Under the pieces are notes generated by a model. It worked only from the letters and a program-made list of their open reading frames with translations. It made no database searches and was not told the DNA's origin. A stretch of DNA of 64,000 bases from Granulicella sp. dw_53 (GTDB lineage Bacteria; Acidobacteriota; Terriglobia; Terriglobales; Acidobacteriaceae), in NCBI RefSeq assembly GCF_018449545.1, contig NZ_JAAVUR010000014.1, forward strand, positions 62,001-126,000, in the 5' to 3' direction. Positions 35,765 to 45,100 of this stretch are shown in pieces. A program made the translations under genes and the position numbers. The first letter of the stretch is position 1, and the number at the start of each line of letters is the position of its first letter.

Positions 35765-36468
35765 CGCACAGCCTCCTTCAGAACGGCCGGCTGGAGCGAC
35801 TGGCCGGATTCACGGAGCAGTTCGCGAAGCTTGAGTCGGGCCTTATGCAGTTGAGATTTGCTATTACCAGTGGAGCATTCGAGCATAGTTGCGATCTCAT
35901 TGTGTTCGTAGCCCTCGACATCATGCAGGACGAAGACCATGCGGTAGCCGGGGGGAAGGGAGGCAACGGCACGCTCCAAGGTGACACGGTCGACGGAGCC
36001 GGTGAGATGGGGATCGCGACTACCGAAGTCGCGCTTGGGGGCGTCGTCTTCTGAGGGATTGATGGTCTCTTCCAGAGAGACAAGTTGCAGGCCCTTTTTG
36101 CGGAGCTGCATGAGAACCAAATTGACAGTGAGGCGATGGAGCCAGGTAGAGAAGGCCGATTCGCCGCGGAAGCTGCCGATCTTGCGAAAGAGATGGAGGA
36201 AGGCCTCCTGGGTCATGTCTTCGGCTTCCGAGACGTTTCCCAGCATGCGCAGGCAGAGGGTGTAGACCCGGCGCTTGTGGAGGGCGTAGAGCTTGGAGAA
36301 TGCCTCCGGATCGCCGGCCTTTGCTGCTTCTATAGCTTCGGCTTCTCCGGCGATGGGGGGATTACGTTTAAAGAGACCTTGCGCGGCTCTCGGCTCGGTG
36401 GCCGGGGGAGTCGCGGGAGGCGTTTGTAAATTGACTGGGCTGGATTCTGAGCTCATCGTTACGGTCAT
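35761..36468 (-). CDS. ECF RNA polymerase sigma factor (RpoE-like)
   Basis: The 235-residue protein has sigma region 2 (DPEAFSKLYALHKRRVYTLC, SEAEDMTQEAFLHLFRKI, FSTWLHRLTVNLVL) and region 4 (LPPGYRMVFVLHDVEGYEHN, CSTGNSKSQLHKARLKLREL). A Pro/Ala-rich N-terminal extension of ~35 residues precedes region 2. ATG 36468 has GAAGAGG nearby. It is coupled to the zinc-finger anti-sigma gene. The binding sites it uses are not visible upstream. Confidence 0.92.
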   Translation of the reverse strand: MTVTMSSESSPVNLQTPPATPPATEPRAAQGLFKRNPPIAGEAEAIEAAKAGDPEAFSKLYALHKRRVYTLCLRMLGNVSEAEDMTQEAFLHLFRKIGSFRGESAFSTWLHRLTVNLVLMQLRKKGLQLVSLEETINPSEDDAPKRDFGSRDPHLTGSVDRVTLERAVASLPPGYRMVFVLHDVEGYEHNEIATMLECSTGNSKSQLHKARLKLRELLRESGQSLQPAVLKEAVR

Positions 36469-36594
36469 CGCCTCTTCTCGTTCTCAGACTATCGCAAAGC
36501 GAAGGCCGAGGTGTTATTTACCTGAGTCTGTTAAGAAGCTTCGACGGGTGCAAAGGTTGTATTTCCACGATGATGCGAGGAAAGCGGAGCAATA

Positions 36595-37749
36595 TCAGGA
36601 ACCTATGAAACGGGCGTAGAGGGTTCGGGCGAGGGTGATGTCGGTCGTGCCCTGGATTACGGCCCGTCCGTCGGCGAAGAGGGTGAGGGTGTGGTCTCCG
36701 CGGCGGGTCCGGAAGCGGAGGAGGAGATCGTTGGAGCGGACGTCCGTGAGGTCGGAGTTCTGCGTCAGGCGCTCGCGCATGGCGGGCAGATCGACGGGGC
36801 GGTGGCGCTCGTGGATCTGAACGGAGTTGCGGCCGCATAGGGTGATGTGGGGGCGGCCTTCGCCGGCGAGATGCGAGAAGATGCGTTCGCCGCAGACGGT
36901 GCAACCAGGGCGAGGAGTCGAGGTGGCGATCTCGGAACGATCCAGATTGCCCTGACCTGCGAGGTTCCAGAGATCGAAGGAGAGCAGAGTGCGGCGCATG
37001 AGGTGGGGCTGGCCGGTGAGGAGTTTGAGGGCTTCCGTGGCCTGGAGCGAGGCGGCTAGATTTACGGCGGTGGAGAGGATGCCCGAGGTGTCGCAGGTTT
37101 CGACGGGGCCGGAGGGTGGCTTGGGGAAGATGCAGGCGAGGCAGGCGGTGCGATGTTCCGAGGGGGCGGGGAGGATGTTCATGGTCGCCGCATAGCCGCC
37201 GATCGCGGCGGCGTAGATCCAGGGGATGGATTCGCGGATGGCGTAGTCGTTGATGAGATAGCGGGTCTCGAAGTTATCGGTGGCGTCGAGGATGAGTTGG
37301 ACGGGACGGCCGCCGCTGGGGGCCAGGAGCTCGTCGATATTGGCGGGGATGAGGTCGGCGATGCGGGGGTGAACGGTGATGGTGGAGTTGAAGAGGGCTA
37401 TCTTGCGGCGGGCGGCCTCGGCTTTAGGGAGGGAGTCCCGGGCGTCGGCCTCGTCGAAGAGGACCTGGCGTTGGAGGTTGGAGGGTTCGACGAAGTCGCG
37501 GTCGATGAGGGTCAAAGTTCCTACGCCAGCGCGGGCCAGCAGCGAGGCGGTGGCCGCCCCTGTGGCTCCGCAGCCGACGATGGCGACGTGGGAGGTGGAG
37601 AGGAGTTGCTGGCCTGCGGCGCCGATGCCCGGGAAGAGGATCTGACGGGAATAACGGTCGGAGTCGACGATGTAAGATGGCCGATCGGATGCCGAGGGTT
37701 CGGCGGTGGATTGGGAGGAGTCAACGGTGAGTTGCGAGATAGGAGACAT
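36595..37749 (-). CDS. ThiF/MoeB-family adenylyltransferase
   Basis: An E1-like enzyme that adenylates the C-terminal Gly-Gly of small sulfur carriers. The 384-residue protein has YSRQILFPGIGAAGQ, the nucleotide-binding GCGATG, LIDRDFVEPSNLQRQVLF, DATDNFETRYLIND, the catalytic cysteine in VETCDTSGIL, and two zinc CxxC pairs (CLAC and CTVC). No rhodanese domain follows; instead there is a ~100-residue C-terminal domain ending RTLYARFIG. Start at ATG 37749, since the frame running up to 38262 is low-complexity and lies antisense to the next operon. MoaD, a possible partner, is at 54.9 kb. Confidence 0.88.
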   Translation of the reverse strand: MSPISQLTVDSSQSTAEPSASDRPSYIVDSDRYSRQILFPGIGAAGQQLLSTSHVAIVGCGATGAATASLLARAGVGTLTLIDRDFVEPSNLQRQVLFDEADARDSLPKAEAARRKIALFNSTITVHPRIADLIPANIDELLAPSGGRPVQLILDATDNFETRYLINDYAIRESIPWIYAAAIGGYAATMNILPAPSEHRTACLACIFPKPPSGPVETCDTSGILSTAVNLAASLQATEALKLLTGQPHLMRRTLLSFDLWNLAGQGNLDRSEIATSTPRPGCTVCGERIFSHLAGEGRPHITLCGRNSVQIHERHRPVDLPAMRERLTQNSDLTDVRSNDLLLRFRTRRGDHTLTLFADGRAVIQGTTDITLARTLYARFIGS

Positions 37750-37928
37750 GGGCAGAGAGGGCGCGAGTTTGACAATCCCAAAGACGCCGCTTCTTCGTAG
37801 TATAGGGAAGAAGAGTTGGTTCGGCATCCGGGGGCCTGGGAGGGGATCGGTTTTCTGCATCCAACGTAAGAGCCTTCCTATACATCGGAGAGGATTGGAG
37901 CTTATTCCCAACTCACTCAATATTTTTT

Positions 37929-40900
37929 TTGCGACGTTTTGGGGAACGGTTGACGAATCTGGATGCGAGATGGGCAGTTGAGCTGAAGCAAGCAAGGAAG
38001 ACGAGGTCGGATTTGCCGGGCTGGGTTCCAGGATTTCGAACGATATCGCGGTGGATCGCTTCCATATGCGGGGGGACAGCTGGCCTGGCGGCTGGCGCCT
38101 TCGTGTTGGTGCCGTGTATCGCTGCGACAGCACAAGGCGTTCCTGCGGGGACTCCGGCCGCTGTTCCTGCGCCCTCGAGCCAGACGCTTCCGTCGTTGAG
38201 CCCGTCTTCGAATCCGGCGCCTGGCGTTCCCGTGGCTCCGGGGCAGCAGATGGTGGCGCCAAGGTTCGCTGGGGCTCCTCCCGCGTCTACGCCGGAACAG
38301 AGTCAAGCGGTACCTCCCCGGACGACCGATGTGTCGATTTGGTCGTGGCGCGGGCTGCGCGTCAGCAAGATCGATTTTGAAGGCGTGACGTTTGAGGAAG
38401 CCGACACGCTGCCGGCGGAGCTGGCACAGAAGACTGGCGAGGCGCTCGATCCTGAGAAGGTGCGCGAGAGCATGCGGCGACTGTTTGCGAGCGGGCGGTA
38501 TCGAGATATCTCTGTGCGGGGCGTTCGTGAAGGAGATACGGTTCGGCTGATCTATACGGGTACGGTGCGTTACTACGTGGGGCGAGTGACGATCCTTGGG
38601 GTGAAGAGCGAGCGGCTGACATCGCTGTTGGAGTTTGCGACCAAGCTGGAGCCGGGAACGGCGTTCAACGAGTCGGCGCTGCAAGCCGGTGTGGAGGGGA
38701 TTCAGCAGTCTCTGCAACAGAATGGGTACTTCGAGTCGAAGGTGACCGTGACCTCCGTGGTGGACGTGGAGGGAGCTCAGGTGGACGCTGCCTACACGGT
38801 GACGATTGGGGCGCAGGCGCGTGTAGGACAGGTGGTGGTTGAAGGAGCCGATGCGGGCCTGACCACCGAGGAGTTTCGCAAGAAGGGAAAGCTGAAGGCG
38901 CGAAGCAAGGTGACGCGAGAGACGGTCGGCAACGCCCTGACGCGGCTGCGGGCACAGTACCAGAAGAAAGACCGCCTCGAGGCGACGATTGCGTTGCAGA
39001 AGCAGACGTATGACTCAGGGCGAAAAGAACTGGACTACGACTTTCTAGCGAAGCAGGGGCCAGAGGTAAAGGTAGTAGTGGAGGGCGTGAAGCTCTCGAA
39101 GAGCAGGATGCATCTGCTGGTGCCGATCTTTGAAGAGGGCACGATCGATAATGACCTGCTAAACGAAGGGCTGCACAATATTCGCGAGTACCTGGAGCAG
39201 CAGGGCTACTTCGACGCGTCGGTCGATGTGAAGGTGCTGGGTGCAGATACGCCGACCGAACGGGTGGTATACACGGTGGACCGCGGGGTGAAGCATAAGG
39301 TCATCAGCGTGGTGATCGAAGGCAACAAATACTTCAAGGAAGACCTGCTACGGGAACGGCTCCGGGTACAGAAGGCGGACAACTACCAACGCAGTGGACG
39401 GTATAGCCAATCGCTGGTGAATTCCGATGTGAGTTCGATTCGTGCGCTTTACCGGGCCAATGGATTCGACCAGGCCAAGGTAGCGACCGATGTCGATGAC
39501 ACGGATGAAGGGCAGAACGGAAAAGCGCTGAAGTCCGCGCAGATCCATGTGAAGTACACCATTGAAGAAGGACCGCAGCAGAAGTTCGGTACGGTCGATC
39601 TGGCGGGCGTGGATGCGAGCCGGACGAAGGACTTGAAGGGGCTCTTGAACGCGCAGTCCGGGCAACCGTTTTCTCTGATTACCTTGTCGGGCGATCGCGA
39701 TGCGGTGCTGGCCTATTACGTCAGCCATGGCTTCGATCAAGCCCGCGTGGAGATCAAGCAGGCGAAGGAAGACGATAATGCAGGCGTGACGGATGTGGTT
39801 CTGAATGTCACAGAGGGGCAGCAGGTCTTTGTCAACCATGTCTTGACGTCTGGCATAAGCCATACGCGTCCACGGGTGGTGGCAAGCCAGGTGCTGGTGC
39901 ATCCGAATGATCCGCTCGACCAGAGCGCGTTGTTGGAGACGCAACGTAATCTTTACAACCTTGCGCTTTTCAATGAGGTGATTGCCGCGGTGCAGAACCC
40001 TATGGGAAATGCTCCGCGCAAGAATGTCCTGATTCAGCTCACAGAGGCGCGGCGCTGGGACGTGACGTACGGCTTCGGTTTTGAGGCGCAGACGGGCCAG
40101 CCTGGTACCGGTACTATCTCGGAGGCTTCGCGCATTCAGCTGGGGCTGCCGCCCAATGCACAGTTTTCGCAGGAGGGGAACGCGGGAGTCAGCCCTCGGG
40201 TCACCCTGGATGTAACAAGGATCAACCTGCGTGGCTCGCAGAATTCTTTGACCCTGCATACGACGTATGGACTGTTGGAGAAGATTGCGACCTTGAGCTT
40301 CCAGAACCCACACCTGCTCGGAAAGAAGAACTTCGCGGCGACGGTCTCGGGTGGATACTCCAATGTGCAGAACATCACTACCTTCAAGGCGTCGACGCTG
40401 CAGTTCGATTTCAGAGTGACGCATAAGGTGAAGCGGGCGGATACTTTTCTTTACGATTTCCAATACCGGCGTGTTAAAGTCGACCCGAATAGCCTGCAGG
40501 TATCTGCGAATCTGATTCCTCTGCTCTCGCAGCCTGTGCGTGTCGGTGGGCCGGGGATCACCTGGTTCCACGATACGAGGCAGCCCGGACCCCTGGATGC
40601 AACCAAGGGCATGTATACGTCGGTGCAGGAGTTTCTGGCTTCGTCCAAGTTTGGATCGCAGACGGACTTCAACAGAATCGATGCATCGAACTCGACGTAC
40701 TACGAGTTTGGCAAACGAAAATATGTGCTGGCTCGCAATACGCGCGTGGGATTCGAACAGACGTTTGGTGTCAATCCCAACGCCTCTACCGATCCGACCT
40801 CGACTTGCTTTGTGGCGCTGTTGAAGACTAATCCGAGCTGTGTCGCAGTGCCCTTGCCAGAGCGGCTGTATGCGGGCGGCGCTTCCTCGCATCGCGGCTT

Positions 40901-41351
40901 TGGAATCAATGGCGCTGGGCCGCGCGATCTGCAGACGGGCTTTCCTGTGGGCGGAACTGCAGCCTTCGTGAACACGCTTGAGTTGCGGCTTCCAGCTCCG
41001 ACACTTCCTTACGTCGGTGATAGCGTCAACTTCGTCATCTTCCACGACATGGGCAATGTGTTTCAAAGTGCCGGCCAGGTGCTGCCGAGTTTCTTAAGAT
41101 TCAAACAGCCGGATCGCGATACTTGTAAGAATGTCTCCGGCTCTATTGGGACCTGCAACTTCAATTATTTTTCGCATGCGATTGGGCTTGGAGCGCGATA
41201 CAGGACGCCGGTGGGTCCAATACGGGTCGATTTTAGTTACAATCTCAATCCGCCGATTTATCCGGTGATCTACGACTTCAACAATAGTCTGCCGCATGTG
41301 GGCCAGGCGAATCACTTCGGCTTCTTCTTCAGCATCGGGGAGAGTTTCTGA
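37929..41351 (+). CDS. BamA/TamA-like outer-membrane assembly protein with seven POTRA repeats
   Basis: An Omp85 protein of 1140 residues that inserts or exports outer-membrane proteins. A signal-like helix (GGTAGLAAGAFVLVP) and Pro/Ala/Ser-rich linker occupy residues ~1-135. About seven POTRA repeats then begin near residues 138, 215, 296, 378, 454, 549 and 633. The 16-stranded barrel follows, with the conserved loop motif in ASSHRGFGING and a C-terminal phenylalanine (GESF). TTG 37929 is used for want of a better start; TTG 38013 is an alternative. It overlaps the SurA-N gene by one base and is in an operon with tamB. Confidence 0.9.
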   Translation: MRRFGERLTNLDARWAVELKQARKTRSDLPGWVPGFRTISRWIASICGGTAGLAAGAFVLVPCIAATAQGVPAGTPAAVPAPSSQTLPSLSPSSNPAPGVPVAPGQQMVAPRFAGAPPASTPEQSQAVPPRTTDVSIWSWRGLRVSKIDFEGVTFEEADTLPAELAQKTGEALDPEKVRESMRRLFASGRYRDISVRGVREGDTVRLIYTGTVRYYVGRVTILGVKSERLTSLLEFATKLEPGTAFNESALQAGVEGIQQSLQQNGYFESKVTVTSVVDVEGAQVDAAYTVTIGAQARVGQVVVEGADAGLTTEEFRKKGKLKARSKVTRETVGNALTRLRAQYQKKDRLEATIALQKQTYDSGRKELDYDFLAKQGPEVKVVVEGVKLSKSRMHLLVPIFEEGTIDNDLLNEGLHNIREYLEQQGYFDASVDVKVLGADTPTERVVYTVDRGVKHKVISVVIEGNKYFKEDLLRERLRVQKADNYQRSGRYSQSLVNSDVSSIRALYRANGFDQAKVATDVDDTDEGQNGKALKSAQIHVKYTIEEGPQQKFGTVDLAGVDASRTKDLKGLLNAQSGQPFSLITLSGDRDAVLAYYVSHGFDQARVEIKQAKEDDNAGVTDVVLNVTEGQQVFVNHVLTSGISHTRPRVVASQVLVHPNDPLDQSALLETQRNLYNLALFNEVIAAVQNPMGNAPRKNVLIQLTEARRWDVTYGFGFEAQTGQPGTGTISEASRIQLGLPPNAQFSQEGNAGVSPRVTLDVTRINLRGSQNSLTLHTTYGLLEKIATLSFQNPHLLGKKNFAATVSGGYSNVQNITTFKASTLQFDFRVTHKVKRADTFLYDFQYRRVKVDPNSLQVSANLIPLLSQPVRVGGPGITWFHDTRQPGPLDATKGMYTSVQEFLASSKFGSQTDFNRIDASNSTYYEFGKRKYVLARNTRVGFEQTFGVNPNASTDPTSTCFVALLKTNPSCVAVPLPERLYAGGASSHRGFGINGAGPRDLQTGFPVGGTAAFVNTLELRLPAPTLPYVGDSVNFVIFHDMGNVFQSAGQVLPSFLRFKQPDRDTCKNVSGSIGTCNFNYFSHAIGLGARYRTPVGPIRVDFSYNLNPPIYPVIYDFNNSLPHVGQANHFGFFFSIGESF

Positions 41352-42142
41352 TGCGACAACTGCGATGGAGCGCGAGGATCGAGCAAAGGCATTGCCGCCG
41401 GTGGGCGATGGTGCTGGCGCTTCTCTGCGTGGGAATGGCGAGTTGGGCTCAGACCTCGAATCCTGTTGTTGCAGATCCGGCTACTCAGGGGAGTAAGGCT
41501 CCGGCGCCCCAAGAGGCGGTTTCCGGAGTTGAACTGGATCGTGTCATCGCGGTCGTAAATGACGATGTCATTTTAGAGAGCGACGTCGACCAGGAACGGA
41601 GGCTGATCGCGTTCCAGCCCTTTCGTGATGCCAGTAGAGGGTTTGGGCGGGAGCAGATTATTGAACGCCTCATCAACCGCGCTCTGATTTTGCGGCAGGC
41701 GCAACTTCAGCCTGAGGGTGAGGTGACGGACAAGCAGGTCGAAGAGCAATTGACCGCGCTGCGAAAGGCGATTCCGGCTTGCAAAGAGTATCACTGCGAG
41801 ACGGATGCCGGTTGGAGTCGGTTTGTAACTGACCAGGGCTTCACGATGCCAGAGCTGAAGAAGCTGTGGAGGGAGCGCATGGAGGTGCTGCGATTTATCG
41901 AGCTGCGCTTTCGGTCGGGCATCCAGATAACCAATGATGAGATTCGGGAGTATTACGAGAAGACGCTGCTGCCGCAGTATGCGAAGCAAGGATCTGTCGC
42001 ACCGAAGATGGAGACGATCGCGGACAGAATCCAAGAGATACTGTTGCAGCAGAGGGTGAGTAACCTGCTGGGAGATTGGCTGAAATCGTTGCGGGCCCAA
42101 GGCACTGTGCGGACGATTCAGCAGGATGGGGCGCCACAGTGA
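41351..42142 (+). CDS. SurA N-terminal domain protein lacking a PPIase domain
   Basis: A periplasmic chaperone-like protein of 263 residues. A signal peptide (MVLALLCVGMASWAQ) precedes the SurA N-domain pattern: LDRVIAVVNDDVILESDVDQ, then ERLINRALILRQAQ and the helices around NDEIREYYEKTLLPQYA. The parvulin prolyl-isomerase domains of SurA are absent, so it is probably a chaperone only. The gene overlaps its upstream neighbour by one base and the next by GTGA, which argues for a role in outer-membrane protein delivery. Confidence 0.85.
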   Translation: MRQLRWSARIEQRHCRRWAMVLALLCVGMASWAQTSNPVVADPATQGSKAPAPQEAVSGVELDRVIAVVNDDVILESDVDQERRLIAFQPFRDASRGFGREQIIERLINRALILRQAQLQPEGEVTDKQVEEQLTALRKAIPACKEYHCETDAGWSRFVTDQGFTMPELKKLWRERMEVLRFIELRFRSGIQITNDEIREYYEKTLLPQYAKQGSVAPKMETIADRIQEILLQQRVSNLLGDWLKSLRAQGTVRTIQQDGAPQ

Positions 42143-45100
42143 ACGAACACGATCAGGAGCCGAAGCGCGAAGATTCGAAGCAGAAGGTCGGTCATACGAT
42201 CGAAAAGATCGAGGCTGGTCTGCATCGCATCGAGGCCAAGGTAAAGCGATCCCTGGCTACGAGGATTGGCCGTGCTGTCGCCTGGACCATAGGCGGATTG
42301 CTGCTGCTTCTGGTGATCGTGTTTGGCACCTTTGCCTGGTATACGACGACCAAGGACTTTCAAGACCGGGTCGGCAAAGAAGTCGTAACGGTGCTCCAGG
42401 ATGCAACGGGTGGCCGGGTAGAGCTGGGCTCTATCCGATTCAACCTGCGCCATCTTGCGGTGGAGGCGAATGGGCTTGTGATTCATGGTTTGGAGGGTCC
42501 GGGAGAGGCGCCTTATTTAGCTGCTCAGAAGATTCAACTGCGGATCAAGCTGTTCAACTTTTTCCAACACAGCTCTGGGTCAGGAATGGCTTCGCATGTT
42601 TCGTTGAACTACCTGCGGGTTGACCGCCCGCAGTTCCATCTGATCATCGATAAGGATGGTAAGACGAATCAGCCAGTACCGAAACATCCGACGATCAGTA
42701 AAACTCCATTGACGGATACTCTGCTGGATCTTAAGGCAGAGCGGGTGGAGATCGCGAATGGAGTGGCTCTGCTGAACAACCGGGCGATTCCGTTCGACCT
42801 GGCAGCGAATGATCTCAACGCTGTAGTCAACTACATCTCATCGGACGATCGATATAGGGCTACGATTGACCTGAACGATCTACGGACGAAGATGGCCAAG
42901 GAGCCTGAGGCGCAGTCGAAGCTGCACATAGAAGCGGAGCTGGGCCGAGATGTGGCGGAGCTGAAGAAGCTTGAGTTTCACACCGGCAAGGCTTCGGTTC
43001 TGACTGCAACAGGAAGCATCTCCCATTTTGTTCAGCCGGAGTGGCAGACGAGAGTGGATGGCACGTTGGAGCTTCCGCAGATCTCTATCCTGACCGGGGT
43101 GGATGGATTGAATGCCGGCACGGTGGACCTTGAGCTGAACGGACGCAATTGCACGACTTCCCCTGCGGTCGCTCAGCAACGTCCGAAGTTTTGGCAACGT
43201 ACTCCGAAGAATGAGAAGCCAAGCATGAAGGTTCTGACGCCCGATCCGGATTGCAAGTCGGGCTATCTCCTGGTGGGTAAGGCGAAGGTGCACAATGCAG
43301 CGTATCGCGACGAGTATGTCCGGCTGCATGATGTGAATGGCGGCGGCCAACTGCATATCACTCCGAGCGAGCTTCTGTTGACGACGTTGACGGGAACGCT
43401 CCCAGGAGGAGGGAAGGCAGAGGGTAGCCTGCGGATTATGAACTGGCTGGGCGAGGTGCCGAGCGGTGCTCCGGCGGCTTCTGCCACTACTAAGGCCGCG
43501 GTTACGACGGCGAACAAGACAGCTAGCGCAGTCGGTGTGAAGGCTCCTGTGACGGGGACGGTTGAGCTTCCGAAGGTGCAGCCCGCCCATGCGTATCTGG
43601 ATGCGATTCTGACGAAGATTCCCTTGCGAACGGTGATGGATGTAACGGCGCCGGAGCACTATGGTGATCTGGGCTTCGATACGGCTGTCAGCGGTCCGGT
43701 AAAGGTCGAGTGGGGCGGCTCTACTGCCGATATCGCCGACACCGTTGAGGTTGACGGCACTCTAACGCTCTCGCCTACTGGCGTGAGCCGCAAGGGCGCA
43801 CTCTCTAACATCCCGGTGACGGGACAGGTGCAGGCGCACTATACGGGTAAGACTGAGGTCGTCAATATTCAGCGTGTAGCGTTTCAGACGCCGCAGTCCT
43901 CGTTGGAGGGAAGCGGTGTTTTGGGCGTGAACAGAGGCGATCCGTTGACGTCACTTCGAGTCGATCTCATCGTGCATGATCTGGGGGAGTACAACCAACT
44001 TCTTCAGACGCTTGGCTTCGAAGCGAATGGTAAGAAGGGAACGGCCGCGATTCCCGTGGTGCTTCATGGCGCGATGCAGTTCAATGGGACGGCTAAGGGG
44101 GAGATCCAGGATCTGGATGTGAAGGGGCACCTCGAAGCCAATCGGGTGGAGGCAAAGTTAGGAACTGCCGCCGATGTGCTGATCGATTCAGTAGTGGCGG
44201 ACGCGGAGTATTCACCCTTTGCCGGTTTGGCGGTCGCCAGTTCGACCATCAAGCGCGGTACTGCGGTGCTGAATCTATCTGGGACGGCGAGACCGCGGAA
44301 GGTGGTCTCTCGCCGTGGCGCGGTGACGTATGTGTGGGATGACAACTCGGCGGTCGATACGAATGTTCAGTTGGAGAATGCGCAGCTAACGGACGTGCTG
44401 CAGATCGCTGGACAGCAACTGAATATTCCGGTCACCGGGATGATCGAAGTTCATGCACATGCGTCCGGCCCAATTCAGGCCCCTACGGGCAGTGGACGAG
44501 TGGTCCTGAGCAATGGCGTAGCGTACGGTGAGTCTTTTGAATCCGCCGCAGCTGACCTTAGTGTGCAGGGCCGTGCAATTGAGGCGAGCCGGGTCGTCGT
44601 GAAGTTGCATGGAATGCAGATCGCAGGAAACGGTGGGTATGACCTGAACTCTGAGCGCCTGCATGGACATCTTGAAGGGAATGGCCTACAGCTTTCGAAG
44701 TTTCAGGCTGTGCAGCGGACGAATATAAACGCTGATGGAACGTTGAGTATTATCGCCGATGCCAACGGGACTCTGACGGAGCCGGGATTGAAGGCTGGGA
44801 TCAAGCTTACCGGTATTAAGGCGAATGGCCAGGCGGTCGGAGAGGTAGCTGCGGATATCCATAGCGAGGGCAAGAATCTTTTCTATACCACTACCTCTAG
44901 TTTGGTTGGAGCTAAATTAGAGGGCTCTGGACAGACGCAGCTCACCGGGAACTTCGATACCCAGGCGAAGTTGAGCTTTGCCGGTCTCGATGTGAATAAG
45001 CCTTTGGCGATCTTTGCGCCGGGAAGCATCGCAGTGCAGTCTTCACTGGGAGGTGTAGTGACGGTGAGCGGCCCGCTGAAGACTCCGAAGGACTTGACTG

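Noticed and set aside
39348-41066. 572-codon minus-strand frame in the Omp85 gene
   Set aside because: It is antisense to a clear POTRA/barrel protein and has no signal or family features.
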